NCBI RefSeq assembly: GCF_005938105.1
Contig: NZ_VCPE01000018.1
Location: 62,001-126,000 of the forward strand
DNA length: 64,000 bases
Source of the DNA: Brucella haematophila
GTDB taxonomy: Bacteria > Pseudomonadota > Alphaproteobacteria > Rhizobiales > Rhizobiaceae
Direction: 5' to 3'
Shown: positions 23,841 to 33,005 of the stretch, piece after piece
Numbering within the stretch: the first letter of the stretch is position 1
Layout of the letters: each line of letters starts with the position of its first letter
Made by a program: the position numbers and the translations under genes
Notes under the pieces: model-generated
Databases searched by the model: none
What the model saw: the letters and a program-made list of their open reading frames with translations, nothing else
What the model was told of the DNA's origin: nothing

Positions 23841-24440
23841 TCAGCCGAATACCTTGAAGCGCTCGCCATCATCCATGAAGGCTTTTTCGCCGAAAGGCTG
23901 TTCGTTGGAGCCGAACGGCATCTGGGCGCGGAGCTTCCACGACGACGGAATATCCCAGGTCTTGGCGACTTCTGCGTCGATCAGCGGGTTGTAGTGCTGC
24001 AGGCTCGCGCCGATACCGGCGTCGGAGAGGGCAGTCCAGACCGAATGCTGAGCCATGCCGCCCGACTGTTCCGACCAGACCGGGAAGTTATCGGCATAAA
24101 GCGCGAACTGTTCCTGAAGGCCCTTCACCACGTTCTGGTCTTCAAAGAACAGAACCGTACCAGCACCGGCTGCAAAGCTGTTAAGCTTGGCTTCCGACTG
24201 TGCAAATGCGTCGGCAGGAACGATCTTGCGCAGCTCTTCCTTGGCAATGTTCCACAGCTTGTCGCTTTCAGCGCCAAACAGGATGACTGCACGCGAGCTC
24301 TGGGAGTTGAACGACGAAGGCGTGTGCTTGACGGCTTCACGGATCAGTTCTGCAACCTGTTCCTTGGCGAGCGGGAGGTTCTTGCCAAGAGCATACTGGG
24401 TGCGACGCTTCTTGATGGATGCGAGATGACTATTGTTCAT
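23841..24440 (-). CDS. Nitroreductase family protein (Frm2/Hbn1/CinD-like)
   Basis: 199-residue FMN-dependent nitroreductase-fold protein of the short Frm2/Hbn1/CinD-like group. Markers are SIKKRRTQYALGKNLPL, HTPSSFNSQSSRAVILFG (FMN phosphate-binding region), AAGAGTVLFFED, HSVWTALSDAGIGASLQHYNPLI and LRAQMPFGS. Members reduce nitro- or quinone compounds and some are induced by oxidative or metal stress. The ATG at 24440 (MNNSHLASIKKRR) is used, as homology begins there; the frame is open to 24533 but those residues are low-complexity Ser/Thr. Own terminator downstream and a palindrome at 24528-24543 upstream, so it is probably monocistronic and individually regulated. Confidence 0.83.
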   Translation of the reverse strand: MNNSHLASIKKRRTQYALGKNLPLAKEQVAELIREAVKHTPSSFNSQSSRAVILFGAESDKLWNIAKEELRKIVPADAFAQSEAKLNSFAAGAGTVLFFEDQNVVKGLQEQFALYADNFPVWSEQSGGMAQHSVWTALSDAGIGASLQHYNPLIDAEVAKTWDIPSSWKLRAQMPFGSNEQPFGEKAFMDDGERFKVFG

Positions 24441-24743
24441 TCGTTCTAATCCTGATGTTGCAGTAGATTGTGAACTTCCTGACACATCTATCGATGCAGA
24501 ATGTCCAGAAGTTACATTCATGACGTGCCCCAAGATATTGGGGTAAAACCGTTCAACGCCAGCCCGTTTTTCAGCGACACACTGTCAACAAATAGGGATT
24601 GTGAAACCGCCATTGTTTCCATTTTGGCCAGAGAATGCGGGTGGGAGCCTGTGCGTTGTGGGGAAATTCCCAACTAAAGCGGGGTTTACATCTTGGGCAC
24701 GATGTTGGAATCTTATTAAATTAGTGGGATTTTGAAAAGGACG
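24441..24743. promoter_or_regulatory. Divergent region between nitroreductase and FAD protein, with perfect palindrome
   Basis: 303-bp non-coding gap. It contains CCCCAA-GATA-TTGGGG (24528-24543, perfect 6-bp arms), about 88 bp upstream of the nitroreductase ATG, and a looser GGGAA-A-TTCCC (24660-24670 region) closer to the FAD gene. Both are candidate regulator sites; the regulator is unknown. Confidence 0.4.
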
Positions 24744-26144
24744 ATGGAAGCCCTTCAAAGGGCGAAACCATCGCGAACAGGGATAGGTCACGATAGTTTG
24801 AAGTCTTTTGTCATTATCGGCGGTGGCGCGAGCAGCGTCATTCTTGCAGCGCAATTGCTGGAGCGTTCGCTCGACACGACGGTTCGCATTTTCGAACGGT
24901 CTGGTCGTATTGGCAGGGGGATCGCCTATTCCACGGAAAACCCCAGTCACCTTCTCAATGTTCGCGCGAACAATATGAGCGCTTTTCCCGGTGATCCGGA
25001 TCATTTCCTGGACTGGCTGCAAGCCCGGCAAACGGCAGCAAACGCGCCAATCGCCAATGAATGGCAGCCGCAGTCTTTCGCACCACGCAGGCTCTATCGC
25101 GATTATCTGAACGAACTTGTGGAAGAATATCGCGCTGGCGACGCAGCGAGGCTGGTTGTCGATCCACGCGAGATTGTCGATGTCGTTCTGGAAGGCGGAA
25201 GGCCTACCGTTGTCGCGGATTCAGGCGATATCGTTTCGGCAGAGGCGGTTATTGTCGCGACAGGCAATGAAACAGCAATTGCCGTTTCCGGGGCAAATGT
25301 TGCCGAATATTGGTCCAGCAACGGCTATTTCGACATTCCGGCGGAGGCGCCAGTGGCGATCTTCGGGACCGGGCTGTCCATGGTCGACAGCGTGTTATCG
25401 TTGCTGGATCGTGGTCATCGGGGACCGATACACGCAATATCGAGGCGCGGATTGGTGCCTGCGCGTCACGCACCTGTGGAGCCTTTTGCGGTCGACACCG
25501 ACTCTCTGTTTGTCGCTTCTGGCGTTGTTGGTCTGCTGCGTCGCGTTCGTGCGCTCATGCAGGAGGCTGAAGCTGCGGGTTCGAACTGGCGTGTCGTCAT
25601 GGATGCGCTGCGGCCTCACACACAGCAGATATGGACGCGGCTGCCGGTGGCGCAACGCGAAAGTTTTCTCCGTCATTTGCGTCCTTGGTGGGATACGCAC
25701 CGTCATCGCATGGCACCCGCTGTCGCTGATCGTATAGATGCGGCGCGCGCTTCCGGACAGCTTGAAATTATCGCAGGGCGCCTGCTTTCCGTACAGGAAA
25801 GCGATGAGGATATGACGATCCGCTATCGCGAACGTCATACCGGTTCGTTCCATAAGGTGAAAATCGCGACAATCATCGATTGCCGTGGTGGAAATCCCCG
25901 GTTCTCGACAACACGCAATCCAGCATTGCTCGGTTTGATGGAGCATGGGTTGGCAAAACCCGATGCACTTGATCTCGGTCTGGATGTGACCAGGGATTTC
26001 CAGTTGATCAATGCGCGCGGCGAGCCTTCCGGTTCATTTTTTGCAATTGGTCCCGTCACAAAGGGTGTTTTTTGGGAATCGACAGCCGTTCCAGATATTC
26101 GCGTTCAAGTCGCGAAACTGGTGGATACGCTGCTCGAAGGCTAG
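24744..26144 (+). CDS. FAD/NAD(P)-binding protein (NAD_binding_9 family)
   Basis: 466-residue flavoprotein-like enzyme. The N-terminal dinucleotide fold has FVIIGGGASSVILAAQLLER (GGGxxx) and FERSGRIGRGIAYST, typical of the NAD_binding_9 (FAD-NAD(P)-binding) family, and the block LLNVRANNMSAFPGDPDHFLDWL. A second nucleotide fold follows (VIVATGNE; VAIFGTGLSMVDSVLSLL). The C-terminal part ends with a conserved FFAIGPVTKGVFWESTAVPDIRVQ segment. Catalytic activity in this family is not established; hydroxylase or oxidoreductase roles are possible. ATG at 24744 follows AAAAGG by 3 bases; an in-frame TTG at 24732 is the alternative. It stands alone. Confidence 0.75.
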   Translation: MEALQRAKPSRTGIGHDSLKSFVIIGGGASSVILAAQLLERSLDTTVRIFERSGRIGRGIAYSTENPSHLLNVRANNMSAFPGDPDHFLDWLQARQTAANAPIANEWQPQSFAPRRLYRDYLNELVEEYRAGDAARLVVDPREIVDVVLEGGRPTVVADSGDIVSAEAVIVATGNETAIAVSGANVAEYWSSNGYFDIPAEAPVAIFGTGLSMVDSVLSLLDRGHRGPIHAISRRGLVPARHAPVEPFAVDTDSLFVASGVVGLLRRVRALMQEAEAAGSNWRVVMDALRPHTQQIWTRLPVAQRESFLRHLRPWWDTHRHRMAPAVADRIDAARASGQLEIIAGRLLSVQESDEDMTIRYRERHTGSFHKVKIATIIDCRGGNPRFSTTRNPALLGLMEHGLAKPDALDLGLDVTRDFQLINARGEPSGSFFAIGPVTKGVFWESTAVPDIRVQVAKLVDTLLEG

Positions 26145-26466
26145 AGCTGAAAAAATCTTTCAGGTAGCAATGTGTGCTCATGTCATTCGCCTGCAAGATT
26201 TTTGCGGCAAGTTACCCTTCAAGGTAAGGTTGCAGGGGCAGGCTTGCGGTGAACGAAAGAGATTCGCATCGGTTTCTACGGTAAAAAAGTCAGAAAATTG
26301 CGATAAGTCTCTGATTTGTCCCATATAAACAATCGAAAGCTATTGCCAATATATTGTCGAGCCGGTCATAATAACGACATCGGAATATATGATTCCTCAC
26401 AACATCTGGCCGGAGCATTTCAATTGCTGCTTTACTGAGCTGCATTTGCGCCGTGTCAGTTGACAG
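26145..26466. other. Intergenic region upstream of pha operon (non-repeat part)
   Basis: Left part of a 462-bp gap. Short open frames occur (one runs 26170-26328) but none has a ribosome-binding site or recognisable product. The stretch 26325-26390 is AT-rich and a plausible promoter area. The rest of the gap is repeat sequence. Confidence 0.4.
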
Positions 26467-26509
26467 AACATTTCCTGCAAAAGTGTCTGACGGTTTTGCG
26501 CCCGGAAAT
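26467..26509 (+). repeat. Intergenic repeat, family A (copy 3, diverged)
   Basis: Diverged copy of the family A block: CATTTCC, GCAAAAGTG and CGGTTTTGCG are retained in order and spacing relative to 40377-40425. It directly precedes a family B copy. Confidence 0.5.
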
Positions 26510-26518
26510 TAAGACAAA

Positions 26519-26597
26519 TTGGAGCGCATCCCGAAAAGTGTGAACAGCTTTCGGACAAGATGTGTGTGATTATAAAACGTAAGAGCGGATTGGAGGC
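26519..26597 (+). repeat. Intergenic repeat, family B (copy 1)
   Basis: Begins TTGGAGCGCATCCCGAAAAG and continues GTGTGAA...TTTCGGA.AAGATG, closely matching 37161-37215. It ends at the ribosome-binding region of phaA. Confidence 0.7.
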
Positions 26598-26606
26598 CTT
26601 GGGCGC

Positions 26607-29528
26607 ATGACGATGGACGGCAGAATGCTTTTCCTGCTTGTCCTTCTTCCTTTTATTGGCAGCGTCATCACGGGTCTTTTCAGGGGCGCCGACCGAAGCG
26701 GTTCCGCTTGGTTCACGGCAGCCATCGCTCTCGTCGCATTCATTCTCACGGCGAGCCTTTATCCGATCGTTTCGGACGGAAAAGTCCTGCGCGGCACCGT
26801 TGAATGGTTGCCCGCCTATGGTCTCAATGTAACGCTGCGCATGGATGGTTTCGCCTGGCTGTTCGCCATGCTGATCACCGGCATTGGCCTTCTGGTCGTG
26901 ATCTATGCGCGCTATTACATGTCACCGGACGATCCGGTGCCGCGTTTCTTCTCTTTCTTATTGTCGTTCATGGGGTCGATGCTCGGCGTCGTTCTGTCCG
27001 GCAATATCATTCTGCTTGCTGTCTTCTGGGAGCTGACGAGTATCTTCTCGTTCCTGCTCATCGGCTATTGGTATCACAATGCCAGTGCGCGCGATGGTGC
27101 GCGTATGGCGCTGACAGTCACCGGCATTGGCGGCTTCTGCCTGCTGGCAGGCATGCTGCTGCTCGGCCATATCGTCGGCAGCTATGATCTTGATGCGGTT
27201 CTGGCAGCGGGTAACGAGGTTCGTACCCATCCGCTTTACACCGTCGCGCTCGTTCTGATCCTGCTCGCCGCTTTCACCAAAAGCGCGCAGTTTCCGTTCC
27301 ATTTCTGGCTGCCGAATGCGATGGCGGCGCCGACACCTGTTTCGGCCTATCTCCATTCGGCGACGATGGTGAAGGCCGGGGTGTTTCTGCTTGCCCGCCT
27401 GTGGCCGGTGCTGGCCGGAACCGAGGAATGGTTTTGGATATTGGGTTCGGCGGGCCTGATCACGCTTTTGCTGGCAAGTTTCTTTGCTGTGTTCCAGCAG
27501 GATCTCAAAGGGCTGCTCGCTTATTCGACGATCAGCAATCTGGGTCTTATTACTGCGCTTTTGAGCCTTGGAAGCCCGCTTGCGGCGGTGGCCGCGATCT
27601 TCCACATGGTCAATCATGCCATCTTCAAAGCGTCGCTTTTCATGGCAGCCGGCATCATAGATCATGAAACGGGCACGCGCGATATGCGCCGCCTGAGCGG
27701 ATTGTTCCGATTAATGCCCTACACGGCGACACTTGCCATGGTGGCGAGCGCGGCCATGGCCGGCGTCCCGCTGCTGAACGGCTTCATTTCCAAGGAAATG
27801 TTCTTTGCTGAAGCAGTCGAGACGCATCTTGCATCGTGGCTGGATTCGATCACGCCCTATGTGGCGACGCTTGCCAGTATTTTCACGGTGGCCTATTCGA
27901 TCCGCTTCATCTACTCGACCTTCTTCGGTCCGCCGCCGCATGATCTGCCCCGCGAGCCGCACGAACCGCCGCACTGGATGCGTCGGCCTATCGAGCTTTT
28001 GGTGCTGCTCTGCCTTTTGATCGGTATCGTTCCAGGACTGTCTATCGGCCCGTTCCTCCATTCGGCGGTTCGCTCGGTGCTGGGTGATGCAACGCCGGAA
28101 TATAGCCTCGCGGTCTGGCATGGTTTCAATCTGCCGCTGATGATGAGTATCGCCGCGATGATTGGTGGCGTGTTGTTGCACTGGTGTCTGAAAAACTATC
28201 TGGCCACCAGCGAAGATGGTCCGCCACTCTTCCGCCATCTGCAAGGGCAGCGTATTTTCGAGCGCGTGCTGGTGACGCTGTCGTGGAACTGGGCGCGTAA
28301 GGCGGAAAGCTTCCTGAGCACACGCCGCTTGCAGCCGCAACTCCGCATCATCGTTGCTATAGCCGTTGTGGTCGCTGGCTGGCCGCTGATCGAGGGTAGT
28401 TTACGCTCTGGCACTTTGGGCGCGCAGCCGGTCGATCCGATTTTCGCAGGCCTCTGGGCGCTTGGTTGCGCCTGCGCCATCGGTGCGGCTTATCAAGCCA
28501 AGTATCACCGTCTAGCTGCTCTGATCCTGCTTGGCGGGGCAGGGCTTATCACCTGCATCACCTTCGTCTGGCTGTCTGCACCTGATCTCGCGGTAACCCA
28601 GCTTCTGGTGGAAATCGTCACCACGGTTCTGTTGTTGCTCGGCTTGCGCTGGCTGCCGAAGCGTTGGGAAGACCCGGACCCCATTCCCGTGAAGATCGGC
28701 CCGCGCATCCGCCGTTATCGCGATCTCTTGCTGGCGGTTGCCAGTGGTGTCGGCGTTTCGATCATTGCCTATGCGATGATGACGCGCCCGTCACCCAACA
28801 GCATTGGCGATTATTTCCTGCAGAACGCCTATTCAGGCGGCGGCGGCAAGAATGTCGTGAATGTCATTCTGGTTGATTTTCGCGCTTTCGATACATTTGG
28901 TGAAATTGCCGTTCTCGGCATTGTCGGCCTGACGGTTTTTGCGCTGCTGCGTCGTTTCCGTCCCGCGCCGGATTCCACCGGCTCGACTGCACAGCAGAAG
29001 ATTCAGGACGCCTATGACGAAGCCATGCCGGATCGCAAGGCGGGTGAAACGCTGAATGATTATCTGGCTGTGCCGTCGGTTGTCATGCAATGGCTGTTTC
29101 CGGTCATCATCGTTCTGGCCGTGCATCTGTTCCTGCGCGGGCACGATCTGCCGGGCGGCGGTTTTGCGGCTGGTGTAGCGCTGGCGATTGCCTTCATCCT
29201 GCAATATCTGGCTGCCGGAACGCGCTGGGTTGAAGACAGGCTGCGCATTCTGCCGCTGCGCTGGATCGGCATCGGCTTGCTGAGCGCTGCGGCAACCGGC
29301 TCCGGCGCGTGGCTGTTCGGCTATCCGTTCCTGACCACATTCTTCCAGTATGCAGACATACCCTATGTCGGGAAAATGCCGATGGCGAGCGCCTTGCTAT
29401 TCGATTTCGGTGTTTTCACGCTGGTCGTGGGTGCAACCGTCATCGTTTTGATCGCATTGGCGCACCAATCGATCCGTAAACATCGCGTCGAGAAACTCGC
29501 CGCTGCGACTGCGAAGGAGGAGAACTGA
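26607..29528 (+). CDS. phaA: Na+/H+ (K+/H+) antiporter subunit A, fused A/B type
   Basis: 973-residue polytopic membrane protein, subunit A of the multisubunit cation/proton antiporter (Mrp/Mnh/Pha), related to complex I NuoL. The conserved glutamate Glu142 (FWELTSIFSFLLIGYW) and lysine Lys225 (AAFTKSAQFPFHFWLPNAM) of the proton path are present, as is the HSATMVKAGVFLLAR motif. Residues from about 820 onward (VMQWLFPVIIVLAVHLFLRGHDLPGGGFAAG) are a full MrpB domain, so this is a group 2 complex with A and B fused, as in Sinorhizobium Pha. GGAGG precedes the ATG by about 11 bases. First gene of phaA-C-D-E-F-G; function is cation and pH homeostasis. Confidence 0.93.
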   Translation: MTMDGRMLFLLVLLPFIGSVITGLFRGADRSGSAWFTAAIALVAFILTASLYPIVSDGKVLRGTVEWLPAYGLNVTLRMDGFAWLFAMLITGIGLLVVIYARYYMSPDDPVPRFFSFLLSFMGSMLGVVLSGNIILLAVFWELTSIFSFLLIGYWYHNASARDGARMALTVTGIGGFCLLAGMLLLGHIVGSYDLDAVLAAGNEVRTHPLYTVALVLILLAAFTKSAQFPFHFWLPNAMAAPTPVSAYLHSATMVKAGVFLLARLWPVLAGTEEWFWILGSAGLITLLLASFFAVFQQDLKGLLAYSTISNLGLITALLSLGSPLAAVAAIFHMVNHAIFKASLFMAAGIIDHETGTRDMRRLSGLFRLMPYTATLAMVASAAMAGVPLLNGFISKEMFFAEAVETHLASWLDSITPYVATLASIFTVAYSIRFIYSTFFGPPPHDLPREPHEPPHWMRRPIELLVLLCLLIGIVPGLSIGPFLHSAVRSVLGDATPEYSLAVWHGFNLPLMMSIAAMIGGVLLHWCLKNYLATSEDGPPLFRHLQGQRIFERVLVTLSWNWARKAESFLSTRRLQPQLRIIVAIAVVVAGWPLIEGSLRSGTLGAQPVDPIFAGLWALGCACAIGAAYQAKYHRLAALILLGGAGLITCITFVWLSAPDLAVTQLLVEIVTTVLLLLGLRWLPKRWEDPDPIPVKIGPRIRRYRDLLLAVASGVGVSIIAYAMMTRPSPNSIGDYFLQNAYSGGGGKNVVNVILVDFRAFDTFGEIAVLGIVGLTVFALLRRFRPAPDSTGSTAQQKIQDAYDEAMPDRKAGETLNDYLAVPSVVMQWLFPVIIVLAVHLFLRGHDLPGGGFAAGVALAIAFILQYLAAGTRWVEDRLRILPLRWIGIGLLSAAATGSGAWLFGYPFLTTFFQYADIPYVGKMPMASALLFDFGVFTLVVGATVIVLIALAHQSIRKHRVEKLAAATAKEEN

Positions 29529-29866
29529 TGGAGCTGGTTCTTGCTCTCGCAATCGGTGTGCTGATGGCGTCCGGCGTCTGGCTGGTGCTGCGCCCGCGCA
29601 CGTTTCAGGTGGCGATCGGCCTGTCGCTGATCTCCTATGCGGTCAATCTGTTTATCTTCTCTATGGGACGGCTGCGTTCCAATGCGCCGCCGGTTCTGGA
29701 ATCGGGTCTGGACGTGCAGGCCGCTCAATATACCGATCCGGTGCCGCAGGCGCTCGTGCTGACGGCAATCGTTATCGGCTTCGCCATGACGGCGCTCTTC
29801 CTTGTCGTGTTGCTCGCTTCGCGCGGTCTGACACGCACCGACCATGTCGACGGCAAGGAGAACTGA
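29528..29866 (+). CDS. phaC: Na+/H+ antiporter subunit C
   Basis: 112-residue NuoK/MrpC-like protein with three membrane helices: LVLALAIGVLMASGVWLVL, VAIGLSLISYAVNLFIFSMG and ALVLTAIVIGFAMTALFLVVLLAS. The segment DPVPQALVLTAIVIGFA is the conserved MrpC/NuoK motif. Its ATG shares one base with the phaA stop (TGATG), so translation is coupled. Full length for the family. Confidence 0.93.
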   Translation: MELVLALAIGVLMASGVWLVLRPRTFQVAIGLSLISYAVNLFIFSMGRLRSNAPPVLESGLDVQAAQYTDPVPQALVLTAIVIGFAMTALFLVVLLASRGLTRTDHVDGKEN

Positions 29867-31521
29867 TGATGGATTGGAAATCACACCTCATCGTTGCTCC
29901 GATCCTTCTGCCGCTGGTAACGGCAGCGGTTCTGCTGTTGATCGACGAGCGCAGCCGCAAATTGAAGATGGCGATCAATTCGCTCTCGACACTTGGCCTG
30001 ATCGGCATTGCCTGCACGCTTGTGGTTATGGCGAGCGAAAAAGCGCCGGAAGCAATCGTTTATCTCATCGGCAACTGGCCTGCACCGTTTGGCATTGTGC
30101 TTGTGCTCGACAGACTGGCGGCGATGATGCTGCTTCTGGCAAGCCTGCTCGGCATGGCCGCGCTCAGCTTCGCGCTGGCGCATTGGCACAAGGCAAGTCC
30201 GCATTTCCATACGATCTTCCAGCTCTTGCTGATGGGCCTGAACGGCGCATTCCTGACGGGCGATCTGTTCAACCTGTTCGTCTTCTTCGAGGTCATGCTC
30301 GCCGCCTCCTATGGTCTGGCGCTGTACGGCTCCGGTCCGGCACGCGTTAAGGCGGGTCTCCATTACATCGCGGTCAATCTGGTTGCGTCGTCGTTGTTCC
30401 TGATCGGCGTGAGCCTGATCTACGGTGTCACCGGCACGCTGAATATGGCTGACCTCGCGCAGCGGATCACGCAGGTTGCACCTGAAGACCGTATGCTGCT
30501 TGAAGCAGGTGCAGCGGTTCTGGGCGTCGCGTTCCTGATCAAAGCGGGCATGTGGCCGCTCAATTTCTGGCTTGCGCCGACCTATACGGCAGCTGCAGCG
30601 CCCGTTGCGGCGATCTTCGCGATCATGAGCAAGGTAGGCATTTATGTGCTGTTGCGCCTGTCGCCGCTGATGTTCGGTATTGGCGCTGGCTCGTCCTACG
30701 GTTTCGGCAATGACTGGCTCTATTTCGGCGGCATGATCACGCTCGCCTTCGGTCTGATCGGCGTGGTCGCATCGCAGGCCATGGGCAGGCTCGCCAGCTA
30801 TAGCATTCTCGTTTCCTCGGGCACGCTGTTGGCTGCCATCGGTAGTGGCAACACCGCCATGGCTGGTGCAGCATTGTTCTATATGGTCAGTTCCACGCTG
30901 ACGATTGCTGCATTCTTCCTGTTGATCGAACTTGTCGAGCGCGGACAGGATGCCGCCGCCAACGTTCTTGCGGTGACGATGGAAGCCTATGGTGATGACG
31001 AGGAAGAGGAAGAGGAGGAAGAGGTTGGTGCAGTCCTGCCTGCTACGCTTGCCATCCTTGGCACATTCTTCGCGATATGCGCCATTTTGCTAATCGGTCT
31101 GCCACCGTTTTCGGGCTTCATCGCCAAGTTCCTGATCCTAGCAGCGGTCTTCAACGGTGATGGACCGACGCCGCAACTGGCTATGCCGGTCAGTCCGGCA
31201 AGCTGGGCGCTGATCGCGCTGATCCTGCTGTCCGGCCTTTCGGCGCTGATTGCCATGACACGAACCGGCATCCGCACCTTCTGGGCGTCGCTAGAAGGCA
31301 ATGTGCCGCGTGTTCTGGTGCGCGAAGTGGTGCCGATTGCCGGGCTTTTGGCGCTTTGTCTTGCTCTGACAATCGCAGCTGGTCCCGCCATGCGCTACAT
31401 GGACGAAACTGCACGTTCGCTGCACCATCCATCCGATTATATCGACAGTGTTCTCAAAGCGCCCAAGATCGAGCATGACGCGACCAAGGCGACAGGTGCG
31501 CAAGCGGTGGGGGTAGAATGA
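29866..31521 (+). CDS. phaD: Na+/H+ antiporter subunit D
   Basis: 551-residue NuoM/N-like proton-translocating subunit with about 14 membrane helices. The conserved Glu142 (FNLFVFFEVMLAASYGLALYG) and Lys226 (AFLIKAGMWPLNFWLAPTYTAA) are in place, followed by SKVGIYVLLRL. An odd feature is a cytoplasmic acidic patch Asp377-Asp378 then eight consecutive Glu (379-386), encoded by a pure GAG/GAA tract at 31000-31023, between helices near the middle of the C-terminal half. Start ATG overlaps the phaC stop (TGATG); a second ATG follows at once. Confidence 0.93.
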   Translation: MMDWKSHLIVAPILLPLVTAAVLLLIDERSRKLKMAINSLSTLGLIGIACTLVVMASEKAPEAIVYLIGNWPAPFGIVLVLDRLAAMMLLLASLLGMAALSFALAHWHKASPHFHTIFQLLLMGLNGAFLTGDLFNLFVFFEVMLAASYGLALYGSGPARVKAGLHYIAVNLVASSLFLIGVSLIYGVTGTLNMADLAQRITQVAPEDRMLLEAGAAVLGVAFLIKAGMWPLNFWLAPTYTAAAAPVAAIFAIMSKVGIYVLLRLSPLMFGIGAGSSYGFGNDWLYFGGMITLAFGLIGVVASQAMGRLASYSILVSSGTLLAAIGSGNTAMAGAALFYMVSSTLTIAAFFLLIELVERGQDAAANVLAVTMEAYGDDEEEEEEEEVGAVLPATLAILGTFFAICAILLIGLPPFSGFIAKFLILAAVFNGDGPTPQLAMPVSPASWALIALILLSGLSALIAMTRTGIRTFWASLEGNVPRVLVREVVPIAGLLALCLALTIAAGPAMRYMDETARSLHHPSDYIDSVLKAPKIEHDATKATGAQAVGVE

Positions 31522-32030
31522 GAAAAATCCTGCCATATCCGCTGTTGTTCGTGTCGCTGCTTCTGTTCTGGCTGTTGCTGAACGGCTTTACCCCCGCGCA
31601 GCTCATTCTTGGCGTGGTCATCGCGCTGTTCGCCTGCCAGATCATGACGGCGCTTCAACCACAGAAAAATCATATTCGCTCGATCCCGACGATGCTCCGG
31701 CTTTTCGTCACGTTCAGCCTCGATATTCTGAGTTCGAACATCACCGTTACGCGCATCATCCTTTCCGGAAGAAAGCGCCGTCCCGGTTTCGTGGTTATCC
31801 CGCTGGAGCTGGAAAATCGCACGGCGCTGGCAGTACTCGCCTGTGTGGTGACAGCAACACCCGGCACGGCCTGGGTCGATCATCACAGCGCACGTCGTGA
31901 ACTGACCATTCACGTACTCGACCTTGAAGAAGCGCAGGTCTGGCGCGATCTGATCAAGCAAAAATATGAGAAGCCGCTGATTGCGATTTTCGGGGCAGCA
32001 GACGTTGTCGAGAAGGAGAAATCCGCATGA
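31518..32030 (+). CDS. phaE: Na+/H+ antiporter subunit E
   Basis: 170-residue MrpE protein. Two or three N-terminal membrane helices (PYPLLFVSLLLFWLLLNGF, AQLILGVVIALFACQIMTAL, FVTFSLDILSSNITV) are followed by a cytoplasmic domain with the conserved TATPGTAWVDHHSARRELTIHVL segment. MrpE is required for complex assembly and lacks a complex I counterpart. ATG overlaps the phaD stop by four bases (ATGA). Confidence 0.92.
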   Translation: MRKILPYPLLFVSLLLFWLLLNGFTPAQLILGVVIALFACQIMTALQPQKNHIRSIPTMLRLFVTFSLDILSSNITVTRIILSGRKRRPGFVVIPLELENRTALAVLACVVTATPGTAWVDHHSARRELTIHVLDLEEAQVWRDLIKQKYEKPLIAIFGAADVVEKEKSA

Positions 32031-32308
32031 GTGCCGTTATCATCTTCTGGTCTCTGCTCGCTGCGCAATTGATGCTGATCGCCGCCATGGGATGCGCGGT
32101 TTATCGCTTGCTGGTCGGCCCTCGGGCACAGGACCGCGTGCTCGCCACCGACGCCCTTTATCTAAACGCCTTGCTGCTGCTGATCACCTTCGGCATTCGC
32201 ACTGGCAGCGATATCTATTTCGAGGCTGCGCTGATCATCGCGTTGCTAGGTTTCGTCGCCACCGTCGCGCTCGCCAAATTCCTGATGCGCGGGGAGGTGA
32301 TCGAATGA
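32027..32308 (+). CDS. phaF: Na+/H+ antiporter subunit F
   Basis: 93-residue MrpF/PhaF protein with three membrane helices (FWSLLAAQLMLIAAMGCAVY, ALYLNALLLLITFGI, FEAALIIALLGFVATVALAKF). The motif LLVGPRAQDRVLATDALYLN is the family signature between helices 1 and 2. ATG overlaps the phaE stop by four bases. Confidence 0.92.
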   Translation: MSAVIIFWSLLAAQLMLIAAMGCAVYRLLVGPRAQDRVLATDALYLNALLLLITFGIRTGSDIYFEAALIIALLGFVATVALAKFLMRGEVIE

Positions 32309-32658
32309 TCCATGCAGCCGAAATCCCGCTTTGGGCCGCCATACTCATTTCGTTTTTTCTCGTCGCCGGTGCTTTCCTGACGCTTGTCGGATGCATTGGC
32401 CTTGTGCGTTTCAAAACCTTTTACGAACGCATTCACGCACCAACCATCGGCTCTTCTTTTGGGGCTGGGGGAATCTTGATCGCGTCGATCATATTTTTCT
32501 CCATCTTGCAATCGAAGCCGATTCTGCATGAAGTATTGATTACCGTCTTTGTGGTCATCACAACGCCGGTGACGCTCATGCTGCTCAGCCGCGCCGTGAT
32601 CCATCGCGACACGACGCAGGACAGCAAGGAGCTGCCTTCATCTTCCGACCCCGATTGA
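32305..32658 (+). CDS. phaG: Na+/H+ antiporter subunit G
   Basis: 117-residue MrpG/PhaG protein with three membrane helices (LWAAILISFFLVAGAFLTLVG, GILIASIIFFSILQ, EVLITVFVVITTPVTLMLLSRA) and the conserved GLVRFKTFYERIHAPTIGSSFG loop. A longer open frame extends far upstream inside phaF, but the ATG at 32305 overlapping the phaF stop (ATGA), with GGGGAGG 6-12 bases before it, is the real start. Last gene of the pha operon; C terminus is a polar Ser/Asp tail. Confidence 0.92.
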   Translation: MIHAAEIPLWAAILISFFLVAGAFLTLVGCIGLVRFKTFYERIHAPTIGSSFGAGGILIASIIFFSILQSKPILHEVLITVFVVITTPVTLMLLSRAVIHRDTTQDSKELPSSSDPD

Positions 32659-33005
32659 GGCCGGCAGACATCATGCTTGAGGGTGCGGAAGGGGCGTTTT
32701 CGGCTTTTCCGCAGTGCAGAACGGGGAAAATCAGCGGCTTCTTCCGGTAAGGGCCGCCATCGTTTTTCGGACGAACGGACTGAGCTTTTTCGGGTTCGCT
32801 TAAAGACTCATATCCTCTTGTTCGGTCACGATATTCGCTCTTTCCCGAATCTGAAGCGTATTGCCTGCGGCCTGTTGGGTCCGGAAGGAGCGGCCGATGG
32901 CATTTGGAGGAGTGCTGGCGGCTGCGGCCAATTGTCCAGATGCGGCGCATCAATGGTCAGGCGGATTGAAGGTTTTCATCATTTAGATTATCTGGATTTC
33001 AGTAA
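32659..33005. other. Intergenic region between pha operon and cyd operon
   Basis: About 350 bp without a credible gene; an open frame at 32677-33012 is Arg/Ser-rich and has no start signal. TGCGGAA (32684-32690) can pair with TTCCGCA (32707-32713) as a weak terminator for pha. AT-rich sequence from about 32965 is likely the cyd promoter zone. Confidence 0.4.

Noticed and set aside
26170-26328. 52-residue frame upstream of phaA
   Set aside because: Weak start region and no family resemblance; the area is repeat-rich non-coding DNA.
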